Source: Acetobacterium sp965140355 (GTDB lineage: Bacteria; Bacillota; Clostridia; Eubacteriales; Eubacteriaceae). Taken from it: a stretch of 64,000 bases of DNA. Below, in pieces: positions 51,744 through 59,522 of the stretch. Location: the NCBI GenBank assembly GCA_965140355.1, contig OZ223194.1:310001-374000 (forward strand). Reading direction: 5' to 3'. The notes below the pieces were generated by a model, which was not told where the DNA came from, did no database searches, and worked only from the letters and a program-made list of their open reading frames with translations. The number at the start of each line of letters is the position of its first letter. The first letter of the stretch is position 1. Made by a program: the position numbers and the translations under genes.

Positions 51744-52907
51744 TTGAATAAGCAAGAAATAAGTAACGTATCACAAGAAAAAAACCAGAATTTTATTGAT
51801 GTATATGAAGGAAAGCTACCTAAACGAATTCCCATATCGATTGAAATTGACGGTGCTGCCAGTATCGAGTACGCCGGAATGAATTTAACGACCGCTCAAT
51901 ACAGTGCCGATCAAATAATTGAAGCAATGGAGTTTACAAACGAATTGTTTGATACTGACCTTGTCGTCGGTTTTTCATCCCGCTTACCCTCGTTTTATAA
52001 AATGCTCGGCGCCAGGAATTACGTGATGGGCGGCGATGGATTTATGCAGCACCCTGATGTTCATGGTATTGAACCCGATGAATATGATGCGTTAATCAAC
52101 GATCCCATTAAAGTATGTTGGGAAAAAGTATTGCCAAAATTTTATGACGAATTAGCAAAACCAGCCCCTGAAAATATGATCGCACTCATGAAAATGCAAA
52201 TGTCAAAAGATCTTATCATGGGAAAAGTGGGGCCTGCCATGAGACGTATTGCCGCGAAAAATGGTAAAGTTACCGAAAAATTTAAAGTTAAACGAACCAG
52301 AGCGCCTTTTGATTTACTTGCCGATACTTTTAGATCTTTTACCGGAATAAGTTCGGATATCAGAAGGTATCCAACCAAGGTTTTAGATGCCTGCGAAGCA
52401 TTATTACCGCTGACTTTAAAAATGGGCATGCCGACAACGGAACCGGCCAAGAAAACCCGGGTTGGAATCTCGCTACATATGGCGCCTTATATGAGAGAAA
52501 AAGATTTTGAAAAGTTCTGGTGGCCAACTTTTAAACAAATGGTTGAAATCATTGTCGCTTCAGGATATGGCGTATCGATGTTTTGCGAAGAAGACTGGAT
52601 GCGATTTATTGATTATTTACACGAACTCCCGGCCGGCTGCGAAATGCAATTTGAACAAGGTGACCCACAATTTATAAAAAACAAAATCGGTGACAAGCAT
52701 ATCATCCAAGGCCTCTTTCCCTTATCATTATTGAGATATGGTACAACTCAGGAAGTTGAAACGAAAGCGAAAGAATATATGGATATCTTGGCACCGGGCG
52801 GAAATTATATTTTTGGTGTTGATAAATCAATTCTAAGAGCCAGCGATTTAAAAATCGAGAATCTGCAAGCCTTAATAAAATGTATTAAAGAATATGGTAC
52901 TTACTAA
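51744..52907 (+). CDS. UroD/MtaA-like family protein
   Basis: A 387-residue protein of the uroporphyrinogen decarboxylase / methylcobamide methyltransferase superfamily (COG0407-type). It starts at a TTG after AAGGAG, and has the fold's N-terminal DVYEGKLPKRIPISIEID, a core SLHMAPYMREKDFEKFWWP and a C-terminal GGNYIFGVDKSILRASDLKIENLQALIKCIKEY. The H-x-C zinc motif of MtaA is not seen; FCEEDW occupies its place. Together with the neighbouring transporter it suggests handling of methylated substrates, but the activity is uncertain. Confidence 0.75.
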   Translation: MNKQEISNVSQEKNQNFIDVYEGKLPKRIPISIEIDGAASIEYAGMNLTTAQYSADQIIEAMEFTNELFDTDLVVGFSSRLPSFYKMLGARNYVMGGDGFMQHPDVHGIEPDEYDALINDPIKVCWEKVLPKFYDELAKPAPENMIALMKMQMSKDLIMGKVGPAMRRIAAKNGKVTEKFKVKRTRAPFDLLADTFRSFTGISSDIRRYPTKVLDACEALLPLTLKMGMPTTEPAKKTRVGISLHMAPYMREKDFEKFWWPTFKQMVEIIVASGYGVSMFCEEDWMRFIDYLHELPAGCEMQFEQGDPQFIKNKIGDKHIIQGLFPLSLLRYGTTQEVETKAKEYMDILAPGGNYIFGVDKSILRASDLKIENLQALIKCIKEYGTY

Positions 52908-52929
52908 ACAATTAAAAGGAGATTTAAAA

Positions 52930-53076
52930 ATGGAGTTAAAATCAGAATATTATAAAACATTAGAAGAGAATTTAGAGAAATATGATATCCCGGCTGAAGC
53001 AATTGAAGCGGCAAAAGAAAGTATTCAAGGACCGGAAGAAGCTTTAATGGGTTTATTGTCTTTTTTAATAACATAA
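52930..53076 (+). CDS. Small helical protein of 48 residues
   Basis: A short, highly charged frame, MELKSEYYKTLEENLEKYD... ending SLLSFLIT-like (GLLSFLIT). Start 52930 follows AAAAGGAGATT with good spacing. It lies 22 bases after the UroD-like gene and should share its transcript. No family is known to me. Confidence 0.6.
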   Translation: MELKSEYYKTLEENLEKYDIPAEAIEAAKESIQGPEEALMGLLSFLIT

Positions 53077-53187
53077 AACGCAAAAATAAATTTTTTCACT
53101 ACTGATGACTTTAAAGCTGTCAGTTATCTCGCCTTTGTGTCTTTAAACTTAATGCCCTCGAAATCCAAGTAAAAAAAGGTGTTTTTA

Positions 53188-53823
53188 TTAAATCAAAAAT
53201 TTTATCTCGGAAGCGTCGATACGATTATACAAAATTAAAGACTCATCCAAAGCCTTTTCGACTATCTTTTGATCGATTTTAAATAGTCTGGGGGCAATAC
53301 ATGAGATGGTGTCCACAAGTTCTTGAATGGGAAGATTTAATTCCTTCGAGTAATAACGAAGCATTAATTCATGTCGAGCTCCAAATTCAGCAACGATATA
53401 TGATTTAAGTGTTTCTTGATGCAAACTAATTGTATTTTCATCCAGAATTCTTTGATAGACCGCAGCTACCCGGTCATATAACATTTCAAAGCTGGAATTG
53501 GCAATGACGAAATGAGCATTATGTTTATCAATCAAAATATTATTGTAATATATTCTTAAACTCGTAATTTGACGGAGTAAAAAACTATCAAGCTTATCGC
53601 CTATTTCAGCATCGATAAAACTTAAAATGTTGTCAATATATTCTGTATAGATTTGATTAACAATATTTTCTTTTTTTATAAAATGATAGTTTATTAAACC
53701 AACGGGTACATTTGCATGCTCAGAAATTAACCGAATCGTCGTTTTTTGATACCCTAACTCATAAAACAATTTTTTAGCTGTCAGAAAAATATTTTGTTTT
53801 GTTTCTATTCCGTTAATATACAT
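53188..53823 (-). CDS. TetR-family transcriptional regulator
   Basis: A 211-residue regulator. The helix-turn-helix is at residues 10-55 (TKQNIFLTAKKLFYELGYQKTTIRLISEHANVPVGLINYHFIKKENI). The C-terminal ligand domain is variable. It is convergent to the transporter-UroD operon and probably controls it. An AGGAGGGAAACA site precedes the start. Confidence 0.9.
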   Translation of the reverse strand: MYINGIETKQNIFLTAKKLFYELGYQKTTIRLISEHANVPVGLINYHFIKKENIVNQIYTEYIDNILSFIDAEIGDKLDSFLLRQITSLRIYYNNILIDKHNAHFVIANSSFEMLYDRVAAVYQRILDENTISLHQETLKSYIVAEFGARHELMLRYYSKELNLPIQELVDTISCIAPRLFKIDQKIVEKALDESLILYNRIDASEIKFLI

Positions 53824-53998
53824 GCGTGTTTCCCTCCTAGCATATTAATACTAACATTTTGCCGAAAAAAGTCAATATTTAATTCCTTTCCTGTCTGACC
53901 TTCCAAAGGAATGGGCTTATTAAATATTGGCTTTGTTTATCTTCCCGATATTTATTATCCCCGCAAAAAATCGTCACAACTTAAAAACTTAACACCTT

Positions 53999-54116
53999 GG
54001 AAATCTTAGGGTAATTTTTTGCGCAATAAAAAAAAGACCCGCTAAACGGCTCTACTATGTGCTATTTCTGGTGCTCCCTCAGGGATTCGAACCCTGGACA
54101 CCCTGATTAAGAGTCA
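53999..54116. repeat. Left att-type direct repeat (partial tRNA-Lys and 3' flank)
   Basis: This 118-bp stretch resembles 61939-62057: GGAAATCTTAG(G/A)GTAATTTTTTG, the tRNA terminator, and TGGTGCTCCCTCAG up to GATTAAGAGTCA. The tRNA part (54069-54116) ends at the anticodon loop. The repeats define an 8-kb insertion between them. There are scattered mismatches, so the integration is old or came from a different strain. Confidence 0.8.
54069..54116 (-). pseudogene. tRNA-Lys 3' half, displaced by integration
   Basis: The 48 bases reproduce the T arm, the acceptor 3' strand with CCA, and the anticodon stem of tRNA-Lys (CTT). The 5' half is missing: it breaks off after GAGTCA. This is the expected remnant at the far end of an element that integrated into the tRNA 3' end. 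Confidence 0.85.
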
Positions 54117-54129
54117 CCAGAAAACGGCT

Positions 54130-54691
54130 TTACATTAGGATGATGTAAGGTCCCAAACCTTCCGGATGCTTTTTTGCAAATTCTAACACTGTTTCATACT
54201 CATCCTCTGTATAAGATCTTTTATCTGGTGTCTGGTGTCTTCTTTCCCTTTGCCTGCTTAAAGTTTGCCATCGGATTTTTAACAATATAGTCGTTCTCAA
54301 TTGCCGTTTCAAATATGGCATTCATTGTGATCCGAAGCTTATTAACCATAGATTGCGATAAATGCGCTTCGTTTTTGAAAAACTTCTGAACATCTGCCGC
54401 CCGGATCAGATAATCCCCAAAATAATCATTCAGGTGATCAATGCAGAGTTTATAAGAGTAATAAGTAGATTCACTGACCGTATCTTCTTTATAAATGTTA
54501 AGCCATTGATCAGTCCAAGCTTCAAACAATATATTACTATATTCCTCTTTATGCCCCGTAGCCTGTTCGATTTTAAACTTATCAATTTTTGCCTTTACTT
54601 CTTTTTTTGTTTTTCCATAAAAAAACTTCCTGACTGCTTTACCTTCAAAATCATGTCCAATAGTAATGGCTATTTTCACATTACTTCCCAT
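54130..54691 (-). pseudogene. Broken tyrosine integrase
   Basis: The N-terminal DNA-binding part is recognisable: VKIAITIGHDFEGKAVRKFFYGKTKKEVKAKIDKF and WTDQWLNIYKEDTVSESTYYSYKLCIDHLNDYFGDYLI. The frame is lost at about 54225-54235, where the 7-base unit CTGGTGT is duplicated (GTGTCTGGTGTCTT). The other frame continues as TPDKRSYTEDEYETVLEFAKKHPEGLGPYIILM and ends at the att border. The catalytic R-H-R-Y half is absent, so the element cannot move on its own. Confidence 0.88.
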
Positions 54692-54742
54692 CGTTATACC
54701 TCCTGAATTTTGGACATAAAAATGCCCGGTAGTTGTAAAACT

Positions 54743-54796
54743 CCGGGATATAAAGTATAATATGAGTGTTACAGCATATCGTGATTTATATCCCGG
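54743..54796. repeat. 12-bp perfect inverted repeat near the integrase remnant
   Basis: CCGGGATATAAA and TTTATATCCCGG are perfect inverse copies, 30 bases apart. They lie just upstream of the broken integrase and beyond the end of the toxin-antitoxin-like operon. The element could be a stem in an mRNA, an excisionase-binding site or an operator. Confidence 0.5.
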
Positions 54797-54804
54797 TATA
54801 TGTA

Positions 54805-54842
54805 AAGCCGTTCAGGTACGCCAATACCTGGGCGGTTTTTTT
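54805..54842 (+). terminator. Terminator-like hairpin, plus strand
   Basis: CAGGTA-CGCCAA-TACCTG in a larger GCCG/CGGC context, followed by GGTTTTTTT. It would end transcripts going rightward from the integrase region. It converges on the end of the YgiT-like gene. Confidence 0.65.
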
Positions 54843-54844
54843 GT

Positions 54845-55075
54845 TTATGCGATTTTGTCATACTCCATGATTGTCAGCTCACTTGCCAGCGCTTCAGCTT
54901 TATCCATTAGAACGTCAATTTTTTCAGCAACGGACGCGGAAAAATACTCTTCACCGCACTGTTCACATTTGTAGCAGGGTACGTTTTTAATAATGATAAT
55001 GCAGTGTTTGAGGTCGGAAAAATAAGTGGTGGTGGATGGTTCCATGATCCCGTTTTTGCATGCTAGACATTTCAT
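54845..55075 (-). CDS. YgiT-type zinc-finger protein (antitoxin-like)
   Basis: A 76-residue protein with CLACKNG and CYKCEQCGEEYFSASVAEKIDVLMDKAEAL, the YgiT/MqsA-N zinc domain without a long HTH extension. It overlaps the DUF4258 gene by 4 bases (ATGA). The order toxin-first, antitoxin-second is usual for this family. It is on the 8-kb element, where such pairs stabilise mobile DNA. Confidence 0.8.
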   Translation of the reverse strand: MKCLACKNGIMEPSTTTYFSDLKHCIIIIKNVPCYKCEQCGEEYFSASVAEKIDVLMDKAEALASELTIMEYDKIA

Positions 55076-55389
55076 TTCAAACTCTCCTTTCTTGTTTTCA
55101 TATCAGATTCCCATTTATCAATATCCGGGTAGTATGCTGTGATGACCTTTGCTGTTTCACCGTTGCTACCGATCACAACATGAAGTGGTACGCCAATGGT
55201 TGGGGAGCCTAGGATCAGGCAGCTTGGGGATGGGAAATCATCCGGGTAATCCTCAATGATCTCACCAGTCATAACAGACAATCGTATATGTATTGGCCTG
55301 ATACCGCGCTGCTTACAGCGCTCAATCACGTGTTGCGTTAAAAAGACCAGGTCTTTCACGTAGAGTTCTCTTAAATTTTCTATTTTCAC
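55072..55389 (-). CDS. DUF4258 family toxin-like protein
   Basis: A 105-residue protein with LTQHVIERCKQRGIRPIHIRLSVMTGEIIEDYPDDFPSPSCLILG and LHVVIGSNGETAKVITAYYPDIDKWESDM, which fits DUF4258 of the RelE-like fold. It pairs with the YgiT-type zinc protein. It is expected to be an mRNA interferase, but this is untested. Confidence 0.78.
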   Translation of the reverse strand: MKIENLRELYVKDLVFLTQHVIERCKQRGIRPIHIRLSVMTGEIIEDYPDDFPSPSCLILGSPTIGVPLHVVIGSNGETAKVITAYYPDIDKWESDMKTRKESLK

Positions 55390-55425
55390 TTATTCACCTT
55401 CTTTGGTTGTGAATGGTTTATTTTC

Positions 55426-56151
55426 TTAATCAAAAGAAAAGCCTAATCTTTTGTTTACTACTGTCATCAATTTTTCATATTCCTTGCTTGTTAAATTTAA
55501 AGGCAATGCATTTGCAACATTGATTATTCTTTCTTTGTTAAAAGCTGGACAATGTCTAAAACTACTGTATGTCAGGTTGATTCTTTCAATTAAATCATCT
55601 TTTGCCAAAACATAATCTTTTCCATTTTTTATATAATAATTCCACCAAGGATTATTATAGGTGCTTATCTGAAGTCTATGGCATCCAAATGGGTTTTCGG
55701 TAAACTGACTTGCTCCATAACAAAAATCAGCTTTTACTGATGTCCATTTATCACCATAACACCATTTAATTTCGGCTATATCTTTCTTATCGATCATTTC
55801 TCCATTTACAAAGAAAGCCGTTGATTTCCATTTACCTGCAATATCATAAAGCATGATAAATTTTTTAAAATCTTCTCTTGAGTCAGTATATTCAACTGTA
55901 TAAATTTTCGCGCCGTCAATTTCTTCTTCATTAAAATTCCGGCCTTGTTTTGCAATAAAAACAGCATTTGGTAAATTTCTTGATGTTGTCTTACCAAAAG
56001 AAACTGTAATAACCCAATTGAATGAACCAGGCTTCTCTTTTACTACAGGAAACTTAGAAACAAACCCTGTAATATTTTTTATTGGTCCATTTGTTGTATT
56101 TTGAGTTGTGGGAGCAAGACTCTGGTTAGTTGCCCCTTTTTCTAAAATCAT
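55426..56151 (-). CDS. Hypothetical protein of 241 residues
   Basis: No family is recognised. The N-terminus is low-complexity (ATNQSLAPTTQNTTNGPIKN). The rest contains KIYTVEYTDSREDFKKFIMLYDIAGKWKSTAFFVNGEMIDKKDIAEIKWCYGDKW and a C-terminal helical part. No signal peptide or membrane segment is visible. It begins 3 bases after the stop of an upstream interrupted gene, and the preceding ATGTGAGATATG joins them. It lies inside the mobile element. Confidence 0.6.
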   Translation of the reverse strand: MILEKGATNQSLAPTTQNTTNGPIKNITGFVSKFPVVKEKPGSFNWVITVSFGKTTSRNLPNAVFIAKQGRNFNEEEIDGAKIYTVEYTDSREDFKKFIMLYDIAGKWKSTAFFVNGEMIDKKDIAEIKWCYGDKWTSVKADFCYGASQFTENPFGCHRLQISTYNNPWWNYYIKNGKDYVLAKDDLIERINLTYSSFRHCPAFNKERIINVANALPLNLTSKEYEKLMTVVNKRLGFSFD

Positions 56152-56154
56152 ATC

Positions 56155-56634
56155 TCACATCTCATTGAGAGCATCTGATAACTTTACCTTATTTTTATCC
56201 GTAAGATGGTCTTGGTATGCCATAAGTGTATCATCGAAAGAATCAAGCCTATTCCATTTTGATTTTTCTATTGTCAACGTACTGATTTCGCTCTTTAATT
56301 TATCAGCATAGCGTTCAATAAAATCATTAGTTGCAGATTCTCTCTTTTTTTTGATAATTTCTAAATCTATAGATGGTCTTTTAGAGAATTAAACTACGTC
56401 TTCTATCTCTGCTAACTTTTCAAGATTTTCAATCAATAAATCATATCTCTCAAAATACACTTTAGGAGTTGTTGTTTCATTCACAAGTTTCACAGAATCA
56501 CCGACAATTCTCAACCATTGTGGCGCCATCATTTCTACGTTCTGCTTATTCATTTTTCCTTTGCTTTTTACCGGAACATCCGATTGCTCCGAATTCCCAG
56601 CTAATATGCCGGTAACTTTTTTAAAAAATCCCAT
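56155..56634 (-). pseudogene. Interrupted conserved protein with in-frame stop
   Basis: The frame starts at ATG 56634 after TTAGGAGGTAAGG and reads GFFKKVTGILAGNSEQSD and WLRIVGDSVKLVNETTTPKVYFERYDLLIENLEKLAEIEDVV, then a TAA at 56389-56391. The same frame continues without another stop as FSKRPSIDLEIIKKKRESATNDFIERYADKLKSEISTLTIEKSKWNRLDSFDDTLMAYQDHL to a TGA at 56155. The two parts together resemble one known clostridial/lactobacillar protein family of about 155 residues, so the TAA looks like a nonsense mutation. Confidence 0.7.
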
Positions 56635-56696
56635 AACAACCTTACCTCCTAAATTTGATAAGTTTATTATACTTCTAATATTAAGAATGTAAACCG

Positions 56697-56885
56697 CTAT
56701 ATTATCGCCCATTCATTGCCCCAACTATTAAGAGCTTCACTAAAATAGCGATTGCTAAAATCGTTTATCGATGTAACTTCTATATGGCGTCTATCTTGTT
56801 CTACTTTGGGCAGTATTTCGATACATTCCGCAGAAATACCATTTAAATATTGATTTATCTCATATTTAAGACTTTCAAGCCTGTT
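56697..56885 (-). pseudogene. Coding remnant of 62 residues without a start
   Basis: A stop-free frame reads LNNRLESLKYEINQYLNGISAECIEILPKVEQDRRHIEVTSINDFSNRYFSEALNSWGNEWAII and ends at a TAG (56697-56699). No start codon or ribosome-binding site is present at its 5' end, which abuts the stop of the ChW/Ltp gene. It may be the 3' end of a gene cut off by rearrangement. Confidence 0.4.
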
Positions 56886-56887
56886 GT

Positions 56888-57895
56888 TTAATATCCTACT
56901 GCTGATACGCCATATTCCGCTTGATCTGCGGTAAATCCATCAAAAATCAATTGATCGATTAAAGCCGAACGAGAAAACGAAGTTACATCTAAATACGCCT
57001 GTGCTTTTTTCGCTGCCTGTTCATTCCAGTTGGCCCCACATTTATCGGCACCATAAACGGCCTGATCGTTCGTAAAACCATCAAATTCCAATTGACTGAT
57101 TAACCCGCTATAAGAAAAAGCTGAGACATCAAGGTACGCTTTAGCTTTTTTTAAAGCTTGATCACTCCAATTCACTCCGCAATTATCCGCCGCATAAGTT
57201 GCTTCACCATTTGTAAAACCACTGTACTCCAACTGACTTATCAATCCGCTATATGAAAAGGAAGCGACTTTAAGGTATGAACTTGCCTTATCCAAAGCGT
57301 TTTGCTGACCGACAGTAGGTTCTGAAACGTTTTTATCTATAAAACAATTCTCAGTAGTTCCGGGCGCATTTGCTCCTGCAGGTACTACTTCAATCTCAAT
57401 ACCTTCTAAACGATAACCATAGCCAGCGGTCCCTGCACTTTCACCGTTCTTTGCCCAACCCATCCAACCAACATTCTGGGCGTGAACACGATAGTAAATA
57501 TCAAACTTATCGGCATCAGCTCCAGTAAGCTTAATTTGGATAGCTTCAAGGCGATAGGACAGACCTTCTGTCCCGGAAAATTCATCTGAAGTTTTCCATC
57601 CGCGGCCCGCATCAGCTTCCCAGCCAATATTTTGAATATGGGTCTGATACTCCAAGACTAAATTAAATCCAGCATTGTCATCTAGTTTAATTTTTATTCC
57701 TTCCAGCCGTAGGCCTCTGCCTTTTGTTCCAGACATCGCCCCCTGGTGAACGTAATCTTGCCAGCCGTCATTTTGAACATGGGTTTTGTACACCACCGCC
57801 GGGACATAAGTTGCGCCCACTTGAGCCGGTACCATGCCGCAAATCAGCAGCAAAGCAAGTAGTAAAACAGATAATTTTTGAATACTTTTCTTCAT
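56888..57895 (-). CDS. Secreted protein with ChW repeats fused to Ltp-like repeats
   Basis: A 335-residue protein with a signal peptide (LSVLLLALLLICGMVPAQVGATY). Residues 30-180 hold three clostridial hydrophobic W (ChW) repeats, each with HVQNDGW or HIQNIGW or HAQNVGW and the RGLRLEGIKIKL type ending. Residues 190-335 hold three Ltp-type repeats (QQNALDKASSYLKVASFSYSGLISQLEYSGFTNGEATYAADNCGVNW and two more). Ltp repeats in phage lipoproteins block DNA entry by other phages. No lipobox is seen, so attachment would be by ChW repeats. This could be a superinfection-exclusion protein; that is inference. GGAGGATCG precedes the start. Confidence 0.85.
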   Translation of the reverse strand: MKKSIQKLSVLLLALLLICGMVPAQVGATYVPAVVYKTHVQNDGWQDYVHQGAMSGTKGRGLRLEGIKIKLDDNAGFNLVLEYQTHIQNIGWEADAGRGWKTSDEFSGTEGLSYRLEAIQIKLTGADADKFDIYYRVHAQNVGWMGWAKNGESAGTAGYGYRLEGIEIEVVPAGANAPGTTENCFIDKNVSEPTVGQQNALDKASSYLKVASFSYSGLISQLEYSGFTNGEATYAADNCGVNWSDQALKKAKAYLDVSAFSYSGLISQLEFDGFTNDQAVYGADKCGANWNEQAAKKAQAYLDVTSFSRSALIDQLIFDGFTADQAEYGVSAVGY

Positions 57896-58021
57896 ACGAT
57901 CCTCCTTGTAAAATATTCTCTCAATATAATTATAAGCTTGATGTAAACGGATTGCAATTGATTTACATTTTTCGTCTTAACTCCTTAACTACCCCGAGAA
58001 TCGCAACTCAATCTTTACCGG

Positions 58022-58227
58022 GATTATATGTTTTAGGCGAGTATTCTGGATTAAAAGGTTTCAGAGTGATTGAAGAATCATCATTTATCATTGAGACGTT
58101 AAAAAAACAAGAACACCTCAACGAGTTGAACCAGTCGGTTATTCATCACCAAGGTGTGTCAATCAGAAATCTTTTGATCGCCAATGTTGCACTGATCATT
58201 GGATTAGCAGTGTCACTACTGATGTGA
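58022..58227 (+). pseudogene. 3' coding remnant ending in a membrane helix
   Basis: A frame reads LYVLGEYSGLKGFRVIEESSFIIETLKKQEHLNELNQSVIHHQGVSIRNLLIANVALIIGLAVSLLM, a soluble helical part and one C-terminal membrane helix. The longer frame upstream is the opposite strand of the ChW gene and not credible. No start codon or ribosome-binding site was found. It may be the end of a lost gene, or chance coding. Confidence 0.35.
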
Positions 58228-58542
58228 TCAAGGCAATTGCAGCAATCCTTATTGAAACAATCGTAGTAACTTTTGAAAACTTAGCATCTTTTTTAGCCGA
58301 TTCAGAGTCACTGATAGCTACGGCAACCTGCTTATCTAACTTTTCATTGGTGGTCTTAAGTTGTTCGATCTCAATTTTAGAAAGATCAATTTGCTTGCTC
58401 TGGTTAGCGACGATCTCCTTTAATTGCTCAAACTGCTCAGGCAAAGATTTTGTGTTTTCAATAAGCGCTTCCCTTTGATTAGAAGAAGGGTATTCTCCCC
58501 TTCGGATTCGGTCATCGGTCTGATCTCAAAGGAAGTAAGCAT
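58196..58542 (-). pseudogene. Coiled-coil/membrane-tail protein with probable frameshift
   Basis: From TTG 58444 the frame reads PEQFEQLKEIVANQSKQIDLSKIEIEQLKTTNEKLDKQVAVAISDSESAKKDAKFSKVTTIVSI and a C-terminal hydrophobic helix IAAIALITSVVTLLIQ. Upstream it stays open as DDRIRRGEYPSSNQREALIENTKSL to a TGA. A neighbouring frame begins MLTSFEIR at ATG 58542, so one missing base near 58518-58523 would join them. If the shorter frame is real, it is an 82-residue anchored coiled coil. Confidence 0.45.
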
Positions 58543-58607
58543 GTAGCCATCCCTAAGGCTGCAGTGTGGCGTTGGTTTCAAGGGAACATTATGAAAGGAT
58601 AAAACAA

Positions 58608-58778
58608 ATGGTAGATAAATTTATTCTCAAATGCCCACGTCGGCAAAATATTGGCAAGTCGGTAACAATCGATCTAGCGACGTGGGAGGTTCTTAATAAC
58701 CTCAAAAACGAAACAGGTGTGGCCATGGGGCCGATTCTAAAACAAATGGTTGATTTTGCAATGGAACGGCTGGTATAG
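58608..58778 (+). CDS. Small ribbon-helix-helix-like protein
   Basis: A 56-residue protein, MVDKFILKCPRRQNIGKS... TIDLATWEVLNNLKNETGVAMGPILKQMVDFAMERLV. A beta strand with basic residues followed by two helices fits a MetJ/Arc-like DNA-binding fold; this is only by shape. ATG 58608 follows GAAAGGATAAAA. It leads a second small gene 26 bases downstream, on the integrated element. Confidence 0.6.
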   Translation: MVDKFILKCPRRQNIGKSVTIDLATWEVLNNLKNETGVAMGPILKQMVDFAMERLV

Positions 58779-58803
58779 TGGATGAATAGAAAGGAGCAAC
58801 AAA

Positions 58804-58953
58804 GTGAACGAACAAGAACGATTGTATCTTTCGGTTGATCAAGAGAATATGGAAGAACTATTGACCAAATTGAGTCGAGTAAGAGAATTAGTTGAAGAAC
58901 TAGATAAGCTACTCGACTCAATCAAGCAGACAGAGGGATTATTTAAAGCCTAA
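58804..58953 (+). CDS. Small coiled-coil protein, 49 residues
   Basis: A GTG-initiated frame after GAAAGGAGCAACAAA: MNEQERLYLSVDQENM, then EELLTKLSRVRELVEELDKLLDSI, a heptad-like coiled coil. It probably is translated with the preceding small gene. The 3' end overlaps the opposite-strand gene ending at 58939 by 15 bases. No family known. Confidence 0.6.
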   Translation: MNEQERLYLSVDQENMEELLTKLSRVRELVEELDKLLDSIKQTEGLFKA

Positions 58954-59268
58954 CTTTTTAAATCGTCCTTCAACAAATTCCTGACTAGCAGTGTCGATCA
59001 TTTCCTGAAAGTTTGAAAAACGAGTTTTTTCTGCTACAAAGGCATTTAATTTTGATTCTTCAATTGAATCAAAATCTTCTTGAGTATTGACAGAAAAACC
59101 ACCAACTTCTAAAAACTCATCGAAATTTGAATAAGGCGTGTTTTGGGAAATAAAAGATTTTGTCAAGATTTCATCAACTGGTATTTGGTCCCTAGAATAT
59201 AAATCAGTAACTTCTTTTTCAAAAGCCTTTGTGAAATCGCTAAAATCTTTAAAATCAATGTCAGCCAT
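58939..59268 (-). CDS. Hypothetical protein of 109 residues
   Basis: A soluble acidic protein, MADIDFKDFSDFTKAFEKEVTDLYSRDQIPVDEIL, with two related segments: SFISQNTPYSNFDEFLEVGGF and AFVAEKTRFSNFQEMIDTASQEF. These repeats of about 40 residues each contain (S/T)x(Y/F)SNFxE. ATG 59268 has AAGGAGGTGAATTAC upstream and is preferred to the GTG at 59277. No family recognised. Confidence 0.65.
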   Translation of the reverse strand: MADIDFKDFSDFTKAFEKEVTDLYSRDQIPVDEILTKSFISQNTPYSNFDEFLEVGGFSVNTQEDFDSIEESKLNAFVAEKTRFSNFQEMIDTASQEFVEGRFKKLGFK

Positions 59269-59522
59269 GTAATTCACCTCCTTTTCTCAAAATTTCAGCA
59301 ATGTGATGCTGACAACCTAAGTATAGGATAGTGAAGAAAAAGAAACTAGAGTGATGTCATGAAAACAACAAATAATGTAATGAAAAATAAAAAATTAGCC
59401 TGCAAATAAAAAGTCAATAGGAAATTAAAAACTTTGTAAAAAATAGATATTCAAGAAATGAAGCACGACAAAAAGACCAGCAAATATCGTTGGTCTGAAA
59501 ATAAGACTATTTGTGGTAATTG
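59269..59522. other. Spacer between the hypothetical gene and the IS110 transposase
   Basis: No gene. AAAGACCAGC/GTTGGTCT at 59470-59497 forms a weak hairpin near the transposase stop. One end of the insertion sequence should lie here, but no inverted repeats are visible, as is usual for IS110 elements. Confidence 0.3.

Noticed and set aside
54362..54706. Plus-strand frame of 114 codons
   Set aside because: It is the shadow of the integrase pseudogene.
57724..58021. 5' half of the plus-strand frame 57724-58227
   Set aside because: It is opposite the start of the ChW/Ltp gene and its promoter; only the last 68 codons look protein-like.
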